The notes under the pieces were generated by a model, which was given only the letters and a program-made list of their open reading frames with translations, did not search any database and had not been told where the DNA came from. Of a stretch of 64,000 bases of DNA, positions 11,344 to 25,000 are shown piece by piece (positions within the stretch are counted from its first letter, which is position 1; every line of letters starts with the position of its first letter). Made by a program: the position numbers and the translations under genes. The stretch is from Callorhinus ursinus (taxonomy: Eukaryota; Chordata; Mammalia; Carnivora; Otariidae), in the NCBI RefSeq assembly GCF_003265705.1, contig NW_020313005.1:15548035-15612034 (forward strand), written 5' to 3'.

Positions 11344-14300
11344 CTGTAAAGAAGGAGGTTGGGTGGCCATGAGATTCAAGTTCTGACTCTTTGCAAGGCA
11401 AAGGCCAAAGGAAGTGGACTGGGATGAGGGAGGTGTAGGGCGGAGCTTACCTCATTTGATCCAGGATGAAGCCAGGGTCCTGGAAGGTAGAGGGTCTCCT
11501 GGGGACCTATGTTCCAGTAGCGTCCCAGGTTTCGTCCATTGATGAATATTACACCTTTTGTCCAGCCCTGAAAAGATTGGAATGAAGGATTCAAGACCTG
11601 AGTTCTAGATGTAATGACACTAGGGTGAAGACACACACACACCCCATAAACGCACCCGATCATAGTCAGAGTCACACCTAGATGGAGTGGATTACCACAC
11701 ATGGTCTTAAATGGAAGGTTACCTGGACAGGTCTATGTTATTGCCCCTGGCCCGGGGCTGGCTCAACACCCAGGCCTCAAGAAGGAAGGTACTGATTTCT
11801 AACTCATCTGTGCCAAGTCAGGGAAGGGTCTTTCCATTGACCATCAGGCATTCACCAAAACTCGCTGGGCCCAAAGCATAGTTTGAGTTGTAGAATTTTG
11901 GGTTGGCCGTACATGTACATTAAAATCTCAACATCCCCACCACAGACTGGATGTGTGTCTTAAAGGGGTTGAGGGTCTCAATGTCTTGGATTATGTCTGG
12001 GGACAAGTGGATCACACTCACTAAATTCTTCATGCACTAGATTCTACAGCTGTCCCCACTAAAATATACTACTTATGTCTTTGTTGCATTTGTTAAGCTT
12101 CCACCCCTCACCCTTGTTAACACCAGGGAAGGGACAGCCTCCAGATAGCTGTGGAGTGGCTGATGTCCCAGGGAGCTTACATTTCCTTTCACAGGACGGG
12201 GCCCATGTACCAAGGAGATTTTTCCCAAATATCCTTTTGGGATGGGGGCCGGGGTGATGGGCAAGGGAGAAATATCACTAACCTCCATTTTTATGAAGGT
12301 GTCTCTGGGGTAATTACCCATTCTCAGGATACCAAGGAAGAAGGCAGGGCCCCGATGTTTGAATAAGGCTGGTTTCCAGATGTTAGGAAGGTCCCTAAGA
12401 GGGAATCAAACACCAGTAGAAAGGTCATGTCCTTCTTTGTGTGTCAGTTGTGAATTTTGAGGTAAGTCTCCTTTTTGCCCAAGCCTGACATTCATCTTAT
12501 AGCACAGGCACATGCCTCGAAGGGGGCATAATGCAGAAAAAAACAAACAAAAAATCAGCAGACCAGGAGTTGGGTCAATGAGGGGAGGGTCACCACTCTG
12601 CCCCAGACAACTATGAAACTTGGGGTCATTTCCTTCAACACTGTGGATCTCACCTCTCATCTGAAAACTAAGGAGGTTAGTCTGGATGGTCTCTGAGCTT
12701 CTTTCCATCTCTAAATCAGAACAATATTTAATCAGTCACCTTGAGTCAATGATCTGGCACCCACCTTTGTAGAAACTGAGTTTTCATATCCAGGCTATAG
12801 ATTTTAAATTTTCTTAAGGGAAAATTGTTCAGATAGATATCCCCAATTAAACCTGTAAAAGAGGGAATAAAAGGAACATGAAGAAGGCAAGCAGGGATGT
12901 GAACACAGAGATGTAAACAGGCTGTGGCCAGGACTCCCCCTGAAGGAGGATGTTTTCCTGTCCATATCAGATGGAAGGTTTCTGCAAAATCTTACAACAA
13001 TTCTTCCTTCTGTTATACATGTACACTTCTTAGAGGGTGCCTGTATGTCCCACATCAACAGTGCAAAAGTCACAGCACATCCTGCCAGGTCTGGCCAGAA
13101 TAGCAGTTCAGGCTACCTTTAACTCTCAAGGTAGGTCAAAGCAGTTGGAGCCGGGGAAGGAAGGTGTGTGTGACTGTGCCCAGGAGCCCAGGGGGAGGTG
13201 AGGACACAGGCACTGAGTTCCAGAGAAGGAAAAATAAAAGTTCCCAGGGAGGGATACTAATCATCTTTTTCTATAGCTTTCTTCAAAAACCTCCTGGAAG
13301 AGGAAAGGCAGTGCTCTGGCTTGGTCATTAGAGAATACACTTGAGCGAAGGCACCATCATCCTTTCCCATCAAAGCAAGATTTCATCATAGTTTCTACAC
13401 ATGGCTATTTCATTGGCCAAAAGATCCTGCTGTCCACCAAATCATACACCTGGCCATGACTGTTCTCACCCTAGGATAAGAGCGACAAGAATTTGGTGTC
13501 TCGAGGTCTCAAACTTCTTCACCCTTGGAAGGAAGGAGGCCTACCTTTTCTCTCCTTATTGATGTCCTGCCCATAGGCAAGGCGGCCTTGATTCTCCACC
13601 AGGATCCTCAGTGTTGGGTTATTCTGGTAGACCTGTCCAAGACAGACAAGCCAGAGTCAGTGCCACTCAGGGAACTTTTCTGTAGACCTCTTAAGTCTCC
13701 TCTGAAACTCAGAGGATGTTGTAAGCAGGGTGACTGACATACAGCAGGCTTCAGAAGCCTGCAGATGTCTAGCTCTGGGTCAAGTAAACCCTTGGGCCCC
13801 TCTCTTCCTACTCACCTACCCTCACCCCCACCCCCATACTGGGCCTTTCAGAAAACAGTCACTCGAACATTTGATAAGATTTTGAGCATCAAATATCCAA
13901 CATGTTGAAGTTCTGCTCACCCAAAGCATATACACCTATACTTTAGAAATACATACAGCTCTCTTGCATCCGTGTTGGGCTCTTATGCAAGGAACATTCC
14001 AAAGGACAGTGGAGGAGAAAATAAGCTATCACAGGGCAAGGCCACGCCTACAATTAAGCCTGGGCGCTGAAGTATTAGTCCATCAACACTGGATTACATA
14101 CCATTTTCCTGGGAATAGTCAGCTGACTAGTGGAATGGTCCAGGACCCCTAAAAACTCCTCATCCAAAAACACCTGCCAAAGAAAGAGGAGAGCACCATT
14201 AGGTCATGATAAGGAAAGGGATAAAATGGTCCTTGGGAAAGCAAAGAAAAGGCAAGTTCTAGGGGAATGATTAACTCTGTCTCCTAGAATATTACAAGCT

Positions 14301-17300
14301 GACTATGAATCCACAAAAATACAACAGATTCAAAGCAGTACAGTCATGAAATGTATGAGGCAAAGTCCAGAGAAGGATGTCCTGATACCAAATCTGGGCC
14401 TGGCTGTACTATAGGGCAAGGAGGGAAAAACAAAATTTAAAGGACCTACAGGGAATGAGGGAAAAAGGAAGGTAGAGAATGAATGGATATTGTGAAGGAA
14501 GTAATGGCCACAGGGAAGATGGGGCTCCAGGTGCAGGAGGCATCTGCCTGCCTGGCTGGCATGGCTTCACTCCCATGCAGTCTTCCAGGTTTCCCCTGAC
14601 CCTTATCAGAGGCTGCTGCCACCACTAATTCTCATTTTAAGAATGACCTGGACATAAATCCTTTTCTTTCCTGTTACCTATTCTATTGCTTTAAGCTCAG
14701 ATGAAGTCACCCAGAAGAACCTGCTCTAACCATGCAGGACCACAGAAGGATACATAATTGGCCCCTTAGATTATTTGAGTCAGGTCATAATTTTCAAATG
14801 AAATTTGACCAGGAAACTATAAAAATTAAAATCCACAAATATTAAAAACACAAATATTAATACTATACAAAACACAGAATTCATATTTTAAGCTATTTAG
14901 AGTCTAATTACAAGGCTTATATACTCTAGAACTATTTGTTGAACACCTACTGAATGGCTTGGGCAAGGGGTCACCAAGCTTAAAACACAACCCCGGCCAT
15001 TGAGGAACTCAGAGAGTGACACAAAGAAATTATTAGGATACTCCACAATAGCTAACATGGAACTGTGACCAGAATGCCATGGAAGCACAGGGAAGGGAGT
15101 GGCAAGTCCTGATCCACAGTCAAGTCCAGGTTATTTGGCGAACATGATGACAGGTGACTGGGAAAATCAATGGAAGACTGTAGACAGGGGAAGTGGCACG
15201 CTGAGAATTTTACTCTGGGAAGGAAACGGGTGGCCCTGTGAGGAAGGGATTTGGCAAGGAGGAGAGGAAAGGTGAGCTATCTGAAAAAGGAAGATCAGCT
15301 ATGAGGCTCTAACAGTAATAGAGGCAAGAGACAAAGGCACATCTAAGGCCATGGCGGCATGGATTTTGAGAGAAGACCCACTAAGTAATACTGTAGACAG
15401 CATGTGCCCGCTGAGAATAAGGTGTGAAGAGAAGATGAGGGGAGCAGCATTTTCAGGGGGGGAGGCTGCAAGTCCATGAATGGATGTGAGGAGTACAGGA
15501 TGAGGTTTATTTTGGAAGGTAATGAATTTGGTTTTGGACATGATGAGTGTAAGAAGCCAGTGGAACATATGTCTAAGTGAAGAAAAATGTTCAGCAAACA
15601 AGGAATCTGGGTCTGCAGCTCAGGAAAAGAAGGGGAGGGTTGGAGTCACCATCAGGAGTGCCTGACACTTGGGGAGAAGATGACACAGACAGCACAGAGA
15701 GGGCTCTTAGCAAGAGAATGTCACCAAGACCTGAGGAAACTCTGCCAGCTCTTAACTTGGAGTGAAATGATGAAGCCTTTACCCTCAGCTCTGCTGCTTT
15801 CAAGCCAAATGTCCTCTGAAAGTCATTTAACTTCTCTGAGGTTTTCTCGTTTGTAATAAATATCTTAGATGGGTGTTTTGAGAATTGAATGAGAGTAGCG
15901 CATTGTAATGTAGGGACTGCTGTGCAGTAAGTAGAGGGACTTCTGAAGCTCCTCCCAAGTCTCCTTTAAAGAACTCCATCAACTCCCATAAGGGTTCAAT
16001 GAATACCCCCCCTTCCCTGCGAACTACTATAAACCCTGGACCTACGACAACAGTGGCTTACATATCAAATATTTCCCTGAAGGGACAAAGGTTAGGAAAC
16101 AGTGATGATTTTTTGAAGGTGAAAAAGATTTGACCATCATTTAGATATTCACCTCAGCAACACCACTGGGTTTTACTAGCAGAGAAGTGCCACTGGGACC
16201 CATCCACCGTCCCTTACCTGACCTCGATCTTGAACATGACCCTTCGTGGTGAGGAGGCCACTGGTGGTGACCACAGTCTCATAAAGTATGTATCCAGAGG
16301 ACTGACCATTCCCCTGGTTCACGGACAGCTTCTCCATGCAGATTGGCTTGACAGAGCTGATGGGCTGTGGCAGAAAGAGGAACAAACCAGGCTGAATGTT
16401 CATGCTGGAGAGACAAATTTCAGAAACCCACAACCAAAGCCCACTTCTCCAGAGGAATTGCCCCAAGAGTCCTTTTTAGTTTTCCAAACCAACTTCATAT
16501 TTCTCTGCATGTGCTAGACAGTAATGTATTCTTATTTTTCAGATGGAAAAGCTGAAATCAAGGAAAGGGAATGATTTAACTTGCTCATCAATTCATGATA
16601 GAGCCTGGACTAGACTCCTGATTTTAGGAACTCCATGCCAGGTGTGCCAAATTCTGTCTGTCTATGGTCTTTTCTTCTTGTTCCTTCATACAGTAAGAGA
16701 AATCATCCTAACCCATGGTCCCACTCTACTCCATCCCCCACACAGCTACCAAAGAAATCCTTCTGAAATGCAAAGCTGGTCATCTGATTCCCAAGCCATG
16801 CTTTAAAATGGCTCCCCGCAACTTTCAGGGAAACGTTCAAATCTCTTAGCATAAAAACACGGCCTGGGGCACCTGGATGGTTCAGTCGGTTAAGCATCTG
16901 CCTTTGGTTCAGGTCATGGTCCCAAGGTCCTGGGATCGAGCCCTGCAGCAGGCTCCCTGCTCAGTAGGGAGCCTGCTTCTCCCTGTACCCCTCCCCCCAC
17001 TCATGCTTGCTCCCTCTCTCTCAAATAAATAAGTAAAAATTTTAAAACACACACACGCACACACACACGGCCTTTCAGACTGCCTTGGAGAAATACATGA
17101 TTCCAAGTCTGTGGAGCCACACAGCCTGAAGCATGCTGAGGACAAAGAAGATATCAAAAGCTACTGGACTCATGTCAAGAGGATGAGAGGACACAGGGGC
17201 CAACTTAAAGGAGACAGGACAATTTGAATATCAAAAGGAATGACTGCAACGGGGTTGAAACATGTTAAATGTGTTTAAAAAAAAAGTGTGAGTTTTCAGG

Positions 17301-19053
17301 AGGATCTTGGGGAGACAGTGTCAGAAAAGGATTCTGACCTCACCTCCTCCCACAGACACTTCAAGGCTACAACTGCACACTGTGCACCTCACTTGGAAAA
17401 TGATGTGAAGACTGGCAAAACTGACATTCCACAGCTAGAAACATAAAGAGAAGGCCACGTTGAGAGGGGTGGGTGGGGGGTGGTAAGAGGCAATGGATTC
17501 AAACCCCCGGCACAGCAACTCACAAGCAGGAAGAGGATTCCAGGCCTGGAGGTCATCCCTGAGGAGGGAGGGGATCAAGCCCTATATCAGACACCCCTGG
17601 TCCTAGAGACTTGTACCAGGAAGAAGTTTGGCTTTGAAAATCAGCAGGGCCTAATTGCAGGAGAATCAAAGATCTATACGAAACCAAGTGTCTACCTTTA
17701 TAGAGCCAGAATGCTGTATCACTTGGCCCAAGACCCAGCACAGAGGCAGCAATTTGATAAGCACGTGGGTTATACATAAAGGAGATTTATTGTCTGGTTT
17801 CAGGACATGTGCCTGAGGGGCAGGGATCTGTACGAGCTTTCTCCTGGAATGGAAGTGTTGGTAGGAGCCATTTTTCTTACCCTACTATAGCCTAACTAGC
17901 CCAGCTCTTGTGGATCCATTTCTAACATTATCCATCTACCTTACTAGCATGGCTTGATCCACCCTGGCATTCTCCTATGGACTGGCTCTGGCAGGCATCC
18001 ACAGCCAGAGTCCAGAGAACATAGTCCCCCACCCAGAGTGACAACTGCCCCCCCACACCTGCTGGGCAGCCCTGGCCTACACCAGTGCCCCTCCAAAGCA
18101 ACTCCTGCACTGGAGAGGAGAGGGCCAGCCTTGCAATTAATCTATGACATAAGAGGCAAGAATATACAATGGGGAAGGGTCTCTTCAATAAATAGTGCTG
18201 AGGAAACTGGACAGCTACATGGAAAAGAATGAAACTGGACCACTTTCTTATACCATACACAAAAATAAACTCAAACTAGATCGGTTCAGTACCTAAATGT
18301 TGGACCCGAAATTATAACACTCCTAAAAGAAAACAGGCTGTAAACTCTTGGACATCAGCCTTAGCAGTATTTCTCTGGATCTGTCTCCCCAAGCAAGGGA
18401 AGCAAAAGGAAAAATAAACAATTGGGACTATATCAAACTAAAATATAGAAAAGGAAACCCTCAAAAAAATGAGAAGACAACCTACTGATTGGGCGAAGAT
18501 GCTTGGAAATGATATATCTGATAAGAGGCTATACCCCAACTGTATAAAGAACCTGTACAATCATCATCAAAACAAAATAATTCAACTGAAAAATAGGCAG
18601 AGAATCTAAATAGACATTTTTCCGAAGAAGAAATACAGATGGCCAATAGACAAATGAAAAGATGCTTCACTTCATTAATCACCAGGGAATTGCAAATGAA
18701 AACCACAATGAGATGTCAACTCACAGCAGTCAGAATGGCTAATATCCAAAAGATAAGAAATAGCAAGTGTTGGTGAGGATGTGGTGAAAAAGGATCCCTC
18801 ATGCACTGTTGGTAGGAATGTAATTTGGTGCAGCCAGTGTGGAAAACTGTATGGAGGTTCCTCAAAAAATTAAAAATAGAAATACCATATGACCCAATAA
18901 TTCCACCCCTGGGTATTTACCTGAGGGAAATAAAAACACTACTTTGAAAAGATATATGTGCCCCTAAGTTTACTGTAACATTATTTATAATAGTTACGAT
19001 ATGGAAGCAACATAAGTGTTCACTGAGAGATGAATGACTAAAGAAGATGTGGG

Positions 19054-19085
<32 letters not shown>

Positions 19086-22000
19086 GGAATATATATATAT
19101 AATGGAATATATATAATGGAATATTACTCAGCCATAAAAAGAATAAAATCTTGTCATTCACAACAACATGGATGGACCTAGAGAGTATTATGCTAAGTGA
19201 AATAAGTCAGACAGAGAAAGACAAATACCATGTTATTTCACTTATATATGAAATCTGAAAAACAAAGCAAACAGAAACAGATTCATAAATACAGAGAACA
19301 AATTGGTGGTTACCAGATGGCAGGGGGTGGAGGGGCTGAGGAAAATAGGTGAAGGGCATTAAAAGGTACAAAATTCCAAGTATAAAATAACTAAGTCACA
19401 GGGATGAAAAGTACAACATAGGGACTATAGTCAGCAATACTTTAATAACTTTGTATGGTGACAGACAGTAACTATGCTTAGTGTGCCGAGCATTTTGTAA
19501 TGTATATAATTTTCAAATCAGTATCTTGTACACCTGAAACTTATATAATATTATATGTCAACTATACTTCAATTGGAAATAAAAATTTTTTAAATTATGA
19601 GTTTATAATCAAATAAAGACAACAACAAAACAACTCATTGGCCACCTTTGCAAGATATCCAGGAATAAATTCATTATCTGATAAAAGAAAATACTCGAAA
19701 TTTTGTCCTAACTTTTCTTTACAAACTGTACATTAAGGTGACAAGACAATAGAAAAGGAAAGTTCTGCATAGAAGAACTTCAAGTGTATAAACGAAGAAG
19801 GAAAGACTGAATAAGAATGATAATATTTTAAAAGCCTTAATGAAATACTGGATATAGGTAGTAATTGTCAATGACTGCTAAAACCATTAGATAAAAGATT
19901 GATGGGAAAATTGATAATGGATAGACTGGGCTAACTACTCCTGAACCCACTGATAAATTATGAAAACAGAAATGACCAGCCATTACGTGCCTGAGATATA
20001 ATGCATAAAAAATATAACAGCACCACCTATGAAATATACTTGCAAACAATTTTTTTAAAAAGCACCCAACTTAAATCTCCTCAAGCATCTAGATCAGTTT
20101 ACTGAAAATGTGGGGAGTATAAAGACATATTCCCAGATATATGCGGATCTAATTAGCAAAGCCCATAATGTAGGGGATTCTATAGTACAAATAATCCTGC
20201 TTCTTCAACAAATAAATGTAATAAAAAGGAAAGAAATCTTTAGATTAAAAGAGATTTAAGAGACATATCAACTAAATGCAATGTGTGACTAACCTGATTT
20301 GGATCCTGATATTAACAAATCAGTGCTAAAAAAGTTATGAGATAGTTGAGAAAATCTGAACACTGGATATTTTATGATTTTCAGCAGTGGTGTGCTACAT
20401 TCAGTCTGTACCAGCTCATGACTGCCAACTGTGCACATCTCTACCCAACCCTGTATTTTATCTCTGCATTCGGTGTTGTCATGCCAGAGGCTTGAAATTA
20501 GCCATAGTGGGAGTACTTATACCACAGGAGTTGGCAAACACTACTAATCAGAGTTTTTTCTTCTAGAGAGTCTGTTACTAAATATTTCCCAGGAAATCAC
20601 TTACTTTAAAGGATTATTATTATTACTACTATCATCATCATCATCAAGGTAGATAATGATTTTGTAGTTGCATTTTCAAAAGAGTTCTTATCTTTTCAGA
20701 TACATATTAAACTATTTATAGCTAAAATTGTATGATGTCTGGGATCTGCTTTAAAATAATCTTAAAAAGAGTAGAGCAAGAGAAGGTATGGGTATAAATG
20801 AAACAGTATTAGTCATATATTAATAAAGTTGAGGCTGCATGTTGAGCACATAGGGGTTCACTACTTTTCTCTGTGCCATTTGTTCATGTCTTCAAAATTC
20901 CGTAAGAAAACATTTAAAACAAAACCACAAAGGCCCTCCAACATGTGGTGTCTGGTGCCTTACTTGGCACTCCCTCACAAACACTTCATTGCAGTCTTAT
21001 TTGCAGTTCCCTAAACATGCATTTCCTTCCATGTCTTTACAAGTGGTTTCCACTATGCCTCAAATTCCTTTCCCTCCCCCATCCTACCCCACTGTTCATC
21101 TCATTAAGGTCCTATTCATCCATTGGATCTCAAACTCATCTCAACTGGGATATAATATTCGATCCTGTGACTGTTCAGCATGCTGAGCATATCTCTAATA
21201 ACACAGTAGCTAGCACTTACATGTGTCAGTTTCAAATATTAGGGGCTTAATCCACACCACAATCCTATGAGGTAAGTGCAATTATTAGTTTCATTTTCCA
21301 GATAAGGAAACTTACAATGAAGTTAAATGACTGCCCCAGGGTAAATATTGGAGCAAAGATTCAAACCCAGTCTTGGCTCCAGAACTTAATATCTTTAGCA
21401 CAACACTATGTTCCCTTGACAATGCTGTGCTGCCTTCATTCCTTTGCCATGGGACCTACAGCCCCCTAATCTCTACTCACCTCTCCTCCCTATTAGACTA
21501 GAAATCCCCCCAAACAACACCTTGATAATACAGTTCCCCAAACATTAATGTTTACTAAGTATTGTGTAAATAACTATGCAGGTTTTCCTCTACACCAGTG
21601 GTTTTCAAACTATGTTCCTTCAAACCCTACAGGTAAGTCAGAAGTGGCACATGGGCCATCCGAATACATGCCACCCTAGAGAAAAGATGACTGACCCTTA
21701 GGATGCAAGTACAGAGCCTCAGAACCACCACCCCCTGATTAAGCAGTGCATGCTTTATGTACTGAACATGTGAAGTGAGTTTAAAGAAAGAGTCCCTCTA
21801 CTAAACTAAAAGTTTAAAAATCATTGCCCTAGATCCAGCCAGTGTGCCTTCATTCTAACCATCTTCAGAAGGCAGGGGATCTCTTCTTGCTATGCTACTG
21901 AAAGTAAATTTTCCCAGTGTCCTGGAATGTTTACACTGTTTCTTTACATTTAAATTTTCTGAATATTTCTGAATTCTTATTCTAGGTTTCTTATTCTAAA

Positions 22001-25000
22001 TTGTAAAACCTATGGAACGGGAGAAGATATTTGCAAATGTCTTATGAGATAAAGGGCTAATATCCAAAAATCTATAAAGAACTTATCAAACTCAACACCC
22101 TCCCAAAAAATAATCCAGTCAAGAAATGGACAGAAGACATGAACAGACATTTCTCCAAAGAAGACATACAAATGGCTAAAAGACGCATGAAAAAATGTTC
22201 AACATCACTTGGCATCATGGAAATACAAATCAAAACCACAATAAGATACCACCTCACACCAGTCAGAATGGCTAAAATTAACAAGTCAGGAAACAGATAT
22301 TGGCAAGGATGTGGAGAAACAGGAATGCTCTTACACTGTTGGTGTGAATGCAAACCTGTGCAACCACTCTGGGGCACACGTACCCCAATATTTATAGCAG
22401 CAATGTCCACAATAGCCAAACTATGGAAAGAGCCCAGATGTCCATTGACAGATGAATGGATAAAGAAGACGTGATACACACACACACACACACACACACA
22501 GAAATATTACTCACCCATCAAAAAGAATGAAATCTTGCCATTTGCAATGACATGGATGGAACTAGAGGGTATCATACTAAGCAAAATAAGTCAGTCAGAG
22601 AAAGACAAATGATTTTACTCATATGTGGAATTTAAGAAACAAAACAGATGAACATAGAGGAAGGGAAGGAAAAATAAGATGAAAATTGAGAGAGAGGCAA
22701 ATCATCAGAGATGTTGAACTCTAGGAAACAAACAAAGGGTTGCTGGAGGGGAGAGGGATGGGGGAGAAGGGATAATTGGGTGATGGGCATTAAGGAGGGC
22801 ACTTGATGTAATGAGCACCGGGTGTTACATGCAACTGATGAGTCACTAAATTCTACCTCTGAAACTAACAACAACAACAGAAAACCCAAAACAAAAAACA
22901 AAACAAAACCCTGAAAGCAATCACTAGTTAGCATTGAATAAAGTAAATGCTGCTTCTAAAATACAGAAATTAAAGGAAAGAAGGAAAATACAGTTCATTC
23001 ACCAAAAGAAGGAAGCATTGTGCAAACCTTGATTAAAATGATGAAACAATGTTTAAGTCAGATATAATTCTGGATCATTAATAGGGTAATTTCTCTGTTG
23101 AAAGATAAAACTCAGATTGTACCCAGAACCAAATTCCAACTATGGGCTACTTTTAAAAGTTACACATAAAATAGATGACACTAAAACAAACAAATAAAAA
23201 ATTAGAATTAAAACAACTAAGAATTGCTTTTGGCTCCCCAATAATTTACTCCCTATTCTTTGAGCTTAGCCTTGCACTCCTCTCTCTTCTGTCCAAAGGC
23301 TATCCCATGCTTTTACATCCAGGAAATGCTTACCTCCTCCAAGTAGGGCATGACATCCCATAGTGACATGTAGTAGGTTGTTACCACCGACTTATATATA
23401 GCCATAGGTATAGAATCTCGGTGGGGAGGCTTGGGAATTCCTGCAATGAAAAACAGGAGATTGGGCCATTCCGAGATCCTCCTCCCCAATCCCATTCAAG
23501 GGTCCACCCGAAACCACCAAGAATGAAGGTCTCAGTCAGTCACAGGACATGCTTTCCCAGTTCCAGGAAGAATCATAAGGTAGGCAATAAAGGAGTGGGA
23601 TTCCTTTCATATCTATAGGCTCTGAGGCAGGATGTCCTGCTGTCTGGGGAAAGGAGGTGGTACATCAATCCTACTGCTGGATCAGTAGTTCTCAACCCCG
23701 GTGGCTCATTAGAATCTCTTAAGGTCCAATGCGAAAATACATATGCTTAGATTCTGCCCCTTCCTCCCCATTTCAACTAAGACATACTTTTCTAATAGCT
23801 CTGGGATGGGCCCAGCACCTCTGGCTTTTACAAGTTCTGCAGAGGATTCCAATGCACAGCTAAGACTAAGCAACATGGCCCCAGATGCTGAGAACCTAGA
23901 GGGTGGGCCCTGTATTTTGTGCATATTTGAATCCCCAGTGCCTAATGATAAGATAAACTGGAACAAACTGGGTATCTCCCAAAAAGTACATCTTTATCTA
24001 CTCCTTCAATCCCGTCTTCACAGGACAGAGACCAATTGAGAGGCTGAGTTATTATTCAGATTGAGATTGTTGCTAGATACCCAAAGAAGAGCTAAAAAAC
24101 TCTTGATATGCAAGGTACTCAGGTGTATGTTCTCCGTTCTCTGTCAGCAGTGCCCCATAATCTGAAAAATATAAAGAAATTTGTCACTTTCCCCAAGAAA
24201 GCTCCAGCTTCAGCAAAGAAAAGCATGAGAGCTTAATACTGTGCAAAAGGATCATTAATAACAGAAGCTTTGAAAGGAAAAATTTTTGGCATTAGATAAG
24301 AAAATACTACATCCCAATTAGTCCAAACCAGGAGACATCTGCCATACTTTGCAGGGCTTTCTTTCTTTCTTTTTTTTTAATTTTTTTTATTGTTATGTTA
24401 ATCACCATATATTACATCATTAGTTTTTGGTGCAGTGTTCCATGATTCATTGTTTGTTCATAACACCCAGTGCTCCATGCAGAATGTGCCCTCCTCAATA
24501 CCCATCACCAGGATAACCCATCCCCCTCCCCCCCTCCCCTCTAGAACCCTCAGTTTGTTTTTCAGAGTCCATCATCTCTCATGGTTTGTCTCCCCCTCTG
24601 ACATACTCCCCTTTTCTTCCTCTCCTGTTATCTTCTTCTTTTTCTTTTTTCTTAAAATATGTTGCGTTATTTGTTTCAGAAGTACAGATCTGTGATTCAA
24701 CAGTCTTGCACAATTCACAGCGCTCACCGTAGCACATACCCTCCCCAATGTCTATCACCCAGCCACCCCATCCCTCCCACCCCCAACCACTCCAGTAACA
24801 CTCAGTTTGTTTCCTGAGATTAAGAATTCCTCATATCAGTGAGGTCATGTGATACATGTCTTTCTCTGATTGACTTATTTCACTCAGCATAACACCCTCC
24901 AGTTCCATCCACGTCGTTGCAAATGGCAAGATCTCATTCCTTTTGATGGCTGCATAATATTCCATTGTGTATATATACCACAGCTTCTTTATCCATTCAT

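Noticed and set aside
22072..22497. 141-codon minus-strand frame beginning [12 protein letters not shown]
   Set aside because: It is the antisense of the L1 ORF2 end and starts in the (CA)n repeat.
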